NCBI GenBank assembly: GCA_021795795.1
Contig: JAJYPA010000130.1
Coordinates: 1-16,798 of the forward strand
DNA: 16,798 nt
Reading direction: 5' to 3'
Source of the DNA: Pseudomonadota bacterium
GTDB taxonomy: Bacteria; Pseudomonadota; Gammaproteobacteria; Halothiobacillales; Halothiobacillaceae
This document shows positions 8,611 to 13,947 of this stretch, piece by piece. The first letter of the stretch is position 1, and each line of letters starts with the position of its first letter. Under the pieces are notes generated by a model. The model saw nothing but the letters and a program-made list of their open reading frames with translations, did no database searches and was not told the DNA's origin. Made by a program: the position numbers and the translations under genes.

Positions 8611-9385
8611 CGCAGAGCGCCTCCATGTCTTGTTGTTTCCAGCTGATGCGGATCACGTCGCCGGCAGCCTGGACGATGAGTAAACCCTTCAGCGAGAGTC
8701 GTTTGATTTCCTCCAGCACGTCCTCGCGCGCCAGGCCAAACAGCTGCCAGTCTTCGTGGGTCAGCAGAGCGTTGTCACCGACGCCGGAAAAGTGCAGTTC
8801 GTAGGACAAGTAAGCGGCCACGGCTGGCGAAATACGGAACGGCAGGATGCGACGGTTTGAGCGCAGTCCACGTTCGAGCATTCCGTAGTCGGCGCAGCAT
8901 CCGGTCAGATAGGCCGAGACACGCCGCACAGTGGTTTCCGACCAACGCTTGATGGTCTTGCCGTCATCGATGCCGCGCTCGACAAAGGTGCGAGCGTCGT
9001 CGTTGGTGATCTGGGTGTATCCACCGGCATACCGAGCCCAATAAACGTGGCGCACGAAGTCGCCAAGGATCGGGTTGGCTCTGCTCGTGAATACGAGCAT
9101 GAGCTGCGTCAGGTCGGCCGTGGAAATCGTTGCTGACAGCCGCTTGAGATGTGCGACCGGTGTGCCGCCGGATACCAAATAACGCGGAGCAAAGCATTCA
9201 ACGACAATGTTGCGAAGTCGGCGCGCCGTGACTGTCGGGAAACGACCTGATTCCAACGCAACCTGGTGCAGTTGGTTCGCCGACATACCGGGCGACCACA
9301 GGTCGAGCAGTGTCTTGGTCTCGTTGACGAGTCCAAGTCCTGCTTGTAGCTGAGTCGTGTAGGGCGTGTTGTTGGCCACGATCAC
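8591..9385 (-). CDS. brxA: BREX protein BrxA (DUF1819)
   Basis: 264 residues. The fold-wide pattern of the DUF1819/BrxA family is visible: an early Y/TTQLQAGLGLVNETKTLLDL segment, ANQLHQVALESGRFPTVTARR, and later YGMLERGLRSNRRILPFRIS. In E. coli BREX, BrxA is a small DNA-binding protein. The start is a GTG at 9385 in the sequence GTGATC, overlapping the brxE stop (TGA) by 4 bases; no good in-frame ATG lies nearby. It sits second in the operon, as in type 6 BREX. It is intact. Confidence 0.88.
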   Translation of the reverse strand: MIVANNTPYTTQLQAGLGLVNETKTLLDLWSPGMSANQLHQVALESGRFPTVTARRLRNIVVECFAPRYLVSGGTPVAHLKRLSATISTADLTQLMLVFTSRANPILGDFVRHVYWARYAGGYTQITNDDARTFVERGIDDGKTIKRWSETTVRRVSAYLTGCCADYGMLERGLRSNRRILPFRISPAVAAYLSYELHFSGVGDNALLTHEDWQLFGLAREDVLEEIKRLSLKGLLIVQAAGDVIRISWKQQDMEALCDVLTQS

Positions 9386-9897
9386 CCCACCAGATACGGA
9401 TACGTTTTGGCGTTCTGCGTAAACGCCGATAGATAGGCCGCAGCGATAGCCTTCAGGGTGTTGGTGGAATCGAGATCCTTGATGCCCCCGACCGCCGTTG
9501 GACCCACGCTGGACGCGCCGCCTGTGGCGGCCAATCGCTTCAACGCATTAAGCGCAGCCTCTTTGCTTTGTGGCGCCTGGCTGGCGAGATCTTCCCCCTC
9601 GCTGCTCTGCACGATTGCGTGCAGATCTTGCTCGATTTCCTCTGGCAACCGGAACAGGTGGTAGCTGCCGACACTGAGATGCTCGTCGTGCAATCGTCTG
9701 GCTGCTTCCAGTACACCATGGTACTGAGCAAGGCGAGACGTCTTGGAAAAGACAGGCTCCAGGAAGAGCCTGCTCGATGCCTCGTAGAACGCCGTTGGCC
9801 ACCAGGCGCACTGAGCACGCTCGCCAAGGAAGCCGACGAGCATCCTCATCTGCAGCAATGTCGACAGGTAGGATTCTTTCATCTCAATTCTCGTCAT
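9382..9897 (-). CDS. brxE: BrxE-family protein, first gene of the BREX operon
   Basis: 171 residues. The block MRMLVGFLGERAQ (18-30), WWPTAFYEA (32-40), and especially HDEHLSVGSYHLFRLPEEIEQ (70-90) match my recall of the BrxE family. Its biochemical role is unknown; it marks BREX types with brxE at the front, chiefly type 6. Two ATG codons are possible. The one at 9897 has no clear ribosome binding site. The one at 9882 lies one base after the stop of a 22-codon leader ORF and could be coupled to it, giving a protein starting MKESYLSTLLQ. The longer form is given. The native upstream region is cut by an IS3 remnant about 150 bases away, so the original promoter may be lost. Confidence 0.82.
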   Translation of the reverse strand: MTRIEMKESYLSTLLQMRMLVGFLGERAQCAWWPTAFYEASSRLFLEPVFSKTSRLAQYHGVLEAARRLHDEHLSVGSYHLFRLPEEIEQDLHAIVQSSEGEDLASQAPQSKEAALNALKRLAATGGASSVGPTAVGGIKDLDSTNTLKAIAAAYLSAFTQNAKTYPYLVG

Positions 9898-9952
9898 TCG
9901 TTTGTTCTGCCGACGCGACCGGCGCAGGCAGTGGTAGCCATTGTTCAGTCAT
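9884..9952 (-). CDS. 22-residue leader ORF just before brxE
   Basis: The ORF reads MTEQWLPLPAPVASAEQTND and EN before a TGA. It has a strong AGGAGCGG box 5 bases upstream of its ATG, and its stop is one base away from the second possible ATG of brxE (TGAGATG). It may be a leader peptide that carries ribosomes into brxE, or the remains of an upstream gene start. I recognise no family. The good ribosome binding site and the spacing are what support translation. Confidence 0.4.
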   Translation of the reverse strand: MTEQWLPLPAPVASAEQTNDEN

Positions 9953-10047
9953 ATTCCGCTCCTGCTCGAGCCGCATCCAAGGGCGCATACCCTGGTGCCA
10001 GCACGGCGTTTTTCACGCCATACAATGCCAAGTGGCCCTTGAGCCAA
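9945..10047 (-). pseudogene. C-terminal remnant of an unknown gene, cut by an IS3 end
   Basis: One frame is open from the IS3 terminal repeat at 10048 down to a TGA at 9945 and reads HWLKGHLALYGVKNAVLAPG followed by YAPLDAARAGAEYD. The composition looks like real protein, and the stop overlaps the ATG of the 22-codon leader ORF in the style of operon genes. It was probably the gene preceding brxE, whose body was removed when the mobile element fragments arrived. The family is not recognised; a WYL-type BREX regulator is a possibility that the sequence does not prove. Confidence 0.35.
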
Positions 10048-10553
10048 TGAACCGCCCCGGGCCTCGTGGAGGCCATTTGGTTTAAGTGCAAGCCGTTAAT
10101 TCGGTCTGTTCGGCGAGTTGCCGGTACTAGTTTGCCTCAGCTTCTGCCGGAGGGATATAGCCGATAGGTTCGAGCAGCCTGACATGGTTGAACCACGCCA
10201 CCCATTCGAGGGTCGCCAGTTCCACCGCTTCCCGTGTCCTCCACGGGCCGCGCTTGTGAATCAGTTCCGCCTTGTAAGCACATTGATCGTCTCGGCCAAG
10301 GCATTGCCATAGCTGTCGCCCTTGCTGCCCACGGAGGGTTCAACACCCGCTTCGGCGAGACGCTCGCTGTAGCGGATGCTAACAGATTGCAAGCCAGGTC
10401 TGAGTGATGCACGAGGCTGCCATCGCATTTGGGCTGACGGGCGTAACGCTCCTGCTCCAGTGCGCCCAGCACGATGTCCGTCGTCATGCTTCGACTCACT
10501 AGCCAGCCAACGATGTGCCGGGCGAACACGTCGATGACGAAGGCCACATACGG
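10048..10553 (-). pseudogene. Degraded 3' end of an IS3-family element (orfB fragment)
   Basis: The terminal repeat TGAACCGCCCCGGG starts at 10048 on the plus strand. Reading leftwards on the minus strand from about 10553, the fragment encodes the DDE integrase end of OrfB: VAFVIDVFARHIVGWLVSRS with one catalytic Asp, then in another frame VSIRYSERLAEAGVEPSVGS and NALAETIN, then in the first frame again ELIHKRGPWRTREAVELATL and GYIPPAEAEAN. At least two frameshifts (near 10390 and 10290) and a premature TAG near 10131 show it is dead. The 5' part is missing; at about 10555 the sequence switches to a group II intron fragment. Confidence 0.85.
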
Positions 10554-10555
10554 CT

Positions 10556-10688
10556 GAGACCATTGAGGCGCTAAATCCGGTGCTGCGAGGCTGGATGTAC
10601 TACTTCCAGCACACGCAGGGCCGGACGGCGCTCGAAGCGCTGGACGTCTGGGTTCGGCATTGTCTGCGGGTCATCGCCTGGCGGCAGT
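10556..10688 (+). pseudogene. Group II intron maturase C-terminal fragment
   Basis: The plus-strand frame reads ETIEALNPVLRGWMYYFQHT, then GRTALEALDVWVRHCLRVIAWRQ. LNPVLRGWxxYF...LDxWVRxxLRxxxWRQ is the hallmark of the maturase (X) domain of group II intron reverse transcriptases. The fragment has no start, no RT domain and no intron 3' end. It lies directly between the IS3 fragment and the end of the retron RT, in the opposite orientation to both, so it is a scar of nested insertions. Its antisense strand encodes the last 28 residues of the retron RT reading frame. Confidence 0.8.
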
Positions 10689-11556
10689 CTCTCTTGCCGA
10701 GCAGTTGACGTGCTTCCTGCAACCGACCTCTGAGGGTGCGCAGGATATGCAGTTTCTCGCCGTGTGGTGCCTTCGCAATCGCCTGTCTCGCCTCCATAAT
10801 CTTGTGGTGTCGTTTGTTGGGCAGCCGCAAGTCATGGCCGACGATGATAGCGCCAGTGACTGTTTTAGCTGAAGTCGGTGCGTAGGATCTGGATTTTTCC
10901 AGCTTGGTAATGAAGCCGTGCCGATGAATAACCTTACGAATCTCCCAAAGCAGTTCTTTGGTTGCGCCTTGACCGGAAACAGTCACATCGTCTACATAGA
11001 CTGTCATTTTGCATTGCGCACTGGCCGCCAAGTTGGCAATCTCGTCGAACATAGGCTTGGCGGCGAAAAAGGCCACGTAACCACTCAGCGGGCTTCCGGT
11101 CGGGAGATGTTCCTGTTGGTAACAGCAAATGTCGGCCAGTCTGCGGGCGATGTCCGCCGCACATTCGAAGTCGAACGTGAAAAGCCGGTATACCATCTGC
11201 CATGTAGTGCTCGGGTAGAACTTGTGAATATCCGTCTTGATAAGGGGCGACGTGCCGACGTGCTGCTTGGCGTTGTCGGCATAAGATCGCCCTTTCTGTG
11301 AGTACAGATAGTCGGGCAGTTCGATGCGGGCAAGCAACTTCCCGATATGCCCATGTACATGGGCAAGCCACCCAAACGGGTGCTGAATCTGCCTGCCCTT
11401 GTTATTTAGCCACACCCGATAGTTATCGGGAGAAATCAGCTTGTCGATGGCACCCCACTGGACCTCGAGTCTTTTCTCGAATTGCCCTTGCCCTCTTATC
11501 CGATACAGCGGGGATTGGTGCAGCGGGTAGCATTTACGCGTGGCTTTTAATCTCAT
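10600..11556 (-). CDS. Retron-type reverse transcriptase (type VI-like), C-terminus replaced by foreign sequence
   Basis: 318 residues from the ATG at 11556. Retron RTs copy part of an adjacent structured RNA (msr-msd) into multicopy single-stranded DNA as part of phage defence. Motifs in order: NAKQH (95-99), matching the retron-specific NAxxH; TDIHKFYPS (108-116) with catalytic Asp109; LPTGSPLS (151-158); YVDD (187-190), the active site; and VTG (233-235), the second retron hallmark. The start at 11556 was chosen over the longer frame from 11640 because it has a GGAAG box and overlaps the HTH stop by only 23 bases. Residues from about 291 onward are encoded by the antisense of a group II intron fragment, so the native end is lost or replaced. 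Whether the RT is still active is uncertain, since the thumb region up to LRGRLQEARQLL is present. Confidence 0.85.
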   Translation of the reverse strand: MRLKATRKCYPLHQSPLYRIRGQGQFEKRLEVQWGAIDKLISPDNYRVWLNNKGRQIQHPFGWLAHVHGHIGKLLARIELPDYLYSQKGRSYADNAKQHVGTSPLIKTDIHKFYPSTTWQMVYRLFTFDFECAADIARRLADICCYQQEHLPTGSPLSGYVAFFAAKPMFDEIANLAASAQCKMTVYVDDVTVSGQGATKELLWEIRKVIHRHGFITKLEKSRSYAPTSAKTVTGAIIVGHDLRLPNKRHHKIMEARQAIAKAPHGEKLHILRTLRGRLQEARQLLGKRDCRQAMTRRQCRTQTSSASSAVRPCVCWK

Positions 11557-11842
11557 CGCGCTCTTCCAGCCATTCCAGAAGTCGAAGAATTTTGTCGGCT
11601 GCCGCGACCCGTAACCTAGTACCAGGCTTGCGTTCTCCATTGATCGCCTCGGAACACAGCAGGATCGACGATACGGGCATTTTGAAGACCTCAGCGTATT
11701 TTCCGAGCAGTTCCAGCCCCGGCAACTTGTTGCCGCTCTCGATTTCGCTCAAGTACGAATTCGATATGCAAAGACGCTTGGCCAGCTCGATTTGTGTGAG
11801 ATGGTGGTAAGTCCGCAATAATCTCAATGCTTTATGCAACAT
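11534..11842 (-). CDS. XRE-family HTH protein paired with the retron RT
   Basis: 102 residues. The HTH_3 domain covers about residues 6-61: LTQIELAKRLCISNSYLSEI (15-34) contains the turn and recognition helix, followed by ESGNKLPGLELLGKYAEVF. The C-terminal 40 residues are basic and helical and unlike a plain repressor. An HTH protein encoded before the RT is the layout of type VI retrons. It could act as a repressor of the locus, an antitoxin-like partner, or the effector itself. It is coupled to the RT by a 23-base overlap. The upstream palindrome at 12352 is a natural candidate for its operator. Confidence 0.85.
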   Translation of the reverse strand: MLHKALRLLRTYHHLTQIELAKRLCISNSYLSEIESGNKLPGLELLGKYAEVFKMPVSSILLCSEAINGERKPGTRLRVAAADKILRLLEWLEERDEIKSHA

Positions 11843-11883
11843 AATCTCGTCCCATGTTTGAAATAAAGAGGTGCCGATTCGCC

Positions 11884-12030
11884 TCAGAACAAGTTAATGA
11901 TTTTCGCCACCAGCGCAATCAATCGAAGGGCAGTAAATGCCATCCTGATTGTGCTAGGTCGCGTCAACCACAACCTGATTCGTCGGGTCTTCGGCCCCCG
12001 CCGTTTGGGAGGCTTCTGAACGTCAGTCAT
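11884..12030 (-). CDS. 48-residue cationic, hydrophobic-tailed small protein in the retron operon
   Basis: This ORF is too short for usual gene finders. It starts at ATG 12030 with a strong AAGAGGAA box 5 bases upstream and ends at TGA 11884, 41 bases before the HTH gene. The N-terminal half is very basic (KPPKRRGPKTRRIRLW), with about 12 Lys/Arg and one Asp overall. The C-terminal part (MAFTALRLIALVAKIINLF) is hydrophobic and amphipathic, long enough to sit in or on a membrane. I recognise no family. Position and features suggest a membrane-active toxin or an RNA/DNA-binding accessory of the retron; this is inference. The alternative is a chance ORF in the leader, but the ribosome binding site and the protein-like composition argue against that. 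Confidence 0.55.
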   Translation of the reverse strand: MTDVQKPPKRRGPKTRRIRLWLTRPSTIRMAFTALRLIALVAKIINLF

Positions 12031-12035
12031 GACGA

Positions 12036-12316
12036 TTCCTCTTGGCTACACCAACCAACTTGTGCGATATGCGCAAGCCGTGGCTGTCGTCCGTAACCAA
12101 GCAGAGCAAACGGCGGAGTTGCCCCCTTCACTTCTAAATGCATGTTCGGGGTCGTCCCGAACATGCTCGCGCCAGCGTCACACACCGCACCACTACGTAA
12201 CTACTGTGCACCACGGCACGGCGGCATGAGCCACGCGAAAGTCAGAGCCTTTCGGCCCCACAGGATGCTTCCGCACCCCACAGATACGACAGTTATCTCT
12301 GTTAGCCCCAAGACGA
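12036..12316 (-). ncRNA. Candidate retron msr-msd RNA
   Basis: Just downstream of a good promoter the minus strand holds a series of clear hairpins: GGGTGC-GGAA-GCATCC and GGGGCC-GAAA-GGCTCT, both capped by GNRA-type tetraloops, as in msr stem-loops; then an 11-bp perfect hairpin (12140-12166), as in an msd stem. A longer-range helix GCCGTGG (12211-12217) with CCACGGC (12077-12083) encloses that hairpin. The 5' segment TTCGTCTTGG (12308-12317) can pair with CCAAGAGGAA (12036-12045) at 9 of 10 positions and could be the a1/a2 stem. Its outer bases overlap the proposed -10 box, which weakens that assignment. Boundaries, the branching G and the reverse-transcribed part were not determined. A span of about 280 bases is long for a retron RNA. 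Confidence 0.38.
12140..12166 (-). repeat. Perfect 11-bp inverted repeat (stem-loop)
   Basis: GCATGTTCGGG and its exact complement flank a 5-base loop (GTCGT on the plus strand). It is not followed by a T-tract in either direction, so it is not an intrinsic terminator. It lies inside the untranslated leader of the retron operon and is the strongest candidate for the msd hairpin. A dimeric protein-binding site is the other possibility. Confidence 0.75.
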
Positions 12317-12346
12317 AGCATACCGGAACATTTTCGCCCGTGTCAA
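12317..12346 (-). promoter_or_regulatory. Sigma70-type promoter of the retron operon
   Basis: On the minus strand TTGACA (12346-12341) is a perfect -35 box. It is separated by 18 bases from TATGCT (12322-12317), a 4/6 match to -10. Transcription would begin near 12310 and run through the hairpin region into the 48-codon ORF, the HTH gene and the RT gene. An AT-rich stretch and a palindrome lie directly upstream. Confidence 0.65.
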
Positions 12347-12351
12347 ATATA

Positions 12352-12368
12352 TTTCGCTATTAGCGAAA
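12352..12368. promoter_or_regulatory. 17-bp palindrome, likely operator
   Basis: TTTCGCTA-T-TAGCGAAA is a perfect palindrome 6 bases upstream of the -35 box of the retron promoter. A further half-site, TTTCGC, lies between the -35 and -10 boxes (about 12332-12337). Palindromes of this size next to a promoter that drives an XRE-family gene are usually operators of that protein, so autoregulation by the HTH protein is likely but not shown. Confidence 0.5.
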
Positions 12369-12370
12369 AT

Positions 12371-12567
12371 CAGTGACGCCCTTATGCGTGGCCAGAACGG
12401 CGTAACTTCCCCAGCTACGTCCTCAGTCCTTTAGTGGCTGTCCAAAAGGAACACAGGGTGTGCTGGCACCCGGCGGACTTCAGGGCATGGATTGCCGACC
12501 GACATAAACCCGGAACATGGTTGCGCCGCGTGTTTTCCCATGGCACCCAGGGTGGGCGGTAAATGTC
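12371..12567. other. Intergenic stretch without a convincing gene
   Basis: About 200 bases between the retron operator and the promoter of the 63-residue gene. No frame has a credible start with a ribosome binding site. Small inverted repeats are present: GGGTG-TGCTGG-CACCC near 12456-12471 and CACCCAGGGTG near 12544-12554. They share the GGCACCC core. Neither has a T-tract, so neither is an evident terminator. Confidence 0.5.
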
Positions 12568-12597
12568 GGGACAGATCTGCATCAATTGCGTTATAAT
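12568..12597 (+). promoter_or_regulatory. Promoter of the 63-residue gene
   Basis: A perfect TATAAT -10 box at 12592-12597 is preceded by GGGACA (12568-12573, 4/6 match to the -35 consensus) with an 18-base spacer. The start codon of the downstream gene is about 70 bases away. Confidence 0.55.
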
Positions 12598-12669
12598 GCA
12601 TTCTGAGCAGCGGGTGATGTGTGACTGACTGGAGTGGTTCTGGTCTCCATTTTTGGAAAGAGGTGAAAA

Positions 12670-12861
12670 ATGCTGAACGCAAATGACAAGGAACGTCTCG
12701 TAAAAGCTGCTCGATCGGTTGATTTGTTTGTGCAATATCTACAGGATTTAATAAAGGCTGACAATGTTCTTCTGGCGAATATTGCAGAGGAATTGCTCAA
12801 ACAGGCGGCTGTCCTGGAACAAAGATTGTGTCAGATCGAACATATAACCCACACAGAGTGA
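12670..12861 (+). CDS. Small helical protein of unknown function
   Basis: 63 residues, one of the few real plus-strand genes here. It has a good AGAGGTG box 6 bases before the ATG and a perfect TATAAT box upstream. The sequence is almost entirely helix-forming (NDKERLVKAARSVDLFVQYL, then DLIKADNVLLANIAEELLKQ and AAVLEQRLCQIEHIT) with a heptad-like spacing of Leu, Ile and Val, so it probably forms a small coiled-coil or helical-hairpin dimer. No signal peptide or membrane segment is seen. I do not recognise the family. It is divergently oriented to the retron operon and convergent with the Dam gene, and appears to stand alone. Confidence 0.6.
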   Translation: MLNANDKERLVKAARSVDLFVQYLQDLIKADNVLLANIAEELLKQAAVLEQRLCQIEHITHTE

Positions 12862-12950
12862 TGTTATGGCTCATTGTTCCGTATGGAATCGGGAAATGAT
12901 CCTGAGTATAGAGCCAGCAAATGGCCTGCCTTATAGCAATGACAAACCGA

Positions 12951-13688
12951 CTAAAGCCACCAGAACAGCGCCGAGTCAAACGGGGCCGCATTGCCCGGCT
13001 TTCCGTCTCGACCAACAAACCGCAGCCTCCCTCGTAAAAACTCAGGGGTTCCGCCGCCTTCAAGAGCCTTATGCCACCAGTTCGTTCCTGTCCGGGCCGG
13101 TACCAAGGCGATCACTTTGACTCCTGCCGTGGCTTCTACGATCATTTTGTCAATCCACAGCGACAACGCCCTACCGTAAGGCGGATTAACCCAGGCCACA
13201 GCACCAGAACCGCCCCATGATCGAGATAAACCATCGTCGACTAACGTGTAGCGATTGGCGCACGGAATAGCTCCCTGTCCATCGCCAGGAGAACAGGGAT
13301 CCAGATCGAATTGCTTGATGCCTAGGCGAGACAGCACGCCTTGCCATACCTCAGGCGGCGTTTGCCAGCACATATCCTGCGACGCATGCATGGTCTTCCA
13401 TCGCGCACTTTTGCCTTCGGTAATCACAACCCGAAAATCAGCAGCTTCAGCCACTTTTTTATAGCTCGCAATAGTCCCGCCGCTGCATTGAAGCAGACGA
13501 TAAATCGTATCGAAACCGATTCCAGAAGCGCGACATGCGGCACGAATGCCGCCCAACGCATCGACGAGTTGTGCGGGCGACGGATCCGGCGTATGCACGG
13601 CGACCATGCATCCAATGCCGGATAGCGCCCTTCTGCGGGTATGCGGCGCCAGATCAGGGCGGATTTTCAGAAGGATGGTGCGACTCAT
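12951..13688 (-). CDS. Phage-type DNA N6-adenine methyltransferase (Dam_Dam family)
   Basis: 245 residues. The methylase core is the phage N-6-adenine-methyltransferase type (PF05869-like). Key motifs are WQTPPEVWQGVL (108-119), FDLDPCS (127-133) for SAM binding and WVNPPYG (166-172), the catalytic DPPY/NPPY motif. Such enzymes methylate adenine in short DNA sites and are common in phages and integrative elements, where they protect against host restriction. The first 100 residues are extra compared with the usual 160-190-residue form. Part of that extension (LVDALGGIRAACRASGIGFD, then GTIASYKKVAEAADFRVVI) looks like a helix-turn-helix unit. It has no cognate endonuclease next to it, so it is probably an orphan methylase. 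The start ATG at 13688 has only a weak AAAGAA box. Confidence 0.85.
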   Translation of the reverse strand: MSRTILLKIRPDLAPHTRRRALSGIGCMVAVHTPDPSPAQLVDALGGIRAACRASGIGFDTIYRLLQCSGGTIASYKKVAEAADFRVVITEGKSARWKTMHASQDMCWQTPPEVWQGVLSRLGIKQFDLDPCSPGDGQGAIPCANRYTLVDDGLSRSWGGSGAVAWVNPPYGRALSLWIDKMIVEATAGVKVIALVPARTGTNWWHKALEGGGTPEFLRGRLRFVGRDGKPGNAAPFDSALFWWL

Positions 13689-13717
13689 TGTTGGTTCTTT
13701 TTCACCACCGAATGGAG

Positions 13718-13753
13718 ACAGATTCGGGAACCTATTGTTACAGATTCGGGAAC
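13718..13753. repeat. Two 14-bp direct repeats upstream of the Dam gene
   Basis: ACAGATTCGGGAAC occurs at 13718-13731 and again at 13740-13753, a spacing of 22 bases (about two helical turns). The pair lies 30-65 bases upstream of the methyltransferase start. The spacing suggests a regulator binding the same DNA face twice, or an iteron-like or mobile-element end sequence. No further copy is seen in the window. Confidence 0.7.
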
Positions 13754-13830
13754 ACTGAGCAAGCTGTGCGCTTTTGTCGGTTCAGTGGTCAGGTGTAAAT
13801 TAAGACCATACTCCCATCTTATCCTTCTTG

Positions 13831-13947
13831 CTAGAGTCTGCCCATAATTTGCGGATATTGCTTCGACACCCGCCCCGCAATCTCTTGCGCCACCTTATGC
13901 CCATGACAGGCGAGAATATGACCCCCTTCTAAACTGGGAGGAAAATG
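13831..13947 (-). pseudogene. C-terminal remnant of an unknown gene
   Basis: Directly after the HNH stop codon, and in the same frame, the minus strand stays open for 38 codons: HFPPSLEGGHILACHGHKVA, then QEIAGRVSKQYPQIMGRL and TAG. The composition is protein-like and there is no plausible start codon with a ribosome binding site, so it looks like the tail of a displaced gene. The family is not recognised. Confidence 0.3.

Noticed and set aside
11557..11640. Longer start of the retron RT (ATG at 11640)
   Set aside because: The extra 28 residues overlap the HTH gene by more than 100 bases and look unlike an RT start; the ATG at 11556 has a ribosome binding site.
12415..12735. 106-codon minus-strand frame
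   Set aside because: It has no ribosome binding site, has low-complexity composition, and runs through the promoter and start of the 63-residue gene.
12866..13120. 84-codon plus-strand frame after the 63-residue gene
   Set aside because: Most of it is antisense to the Dam gene and its first 28 residues match nothing known to me; it could be a truncated gene but support is too weak.
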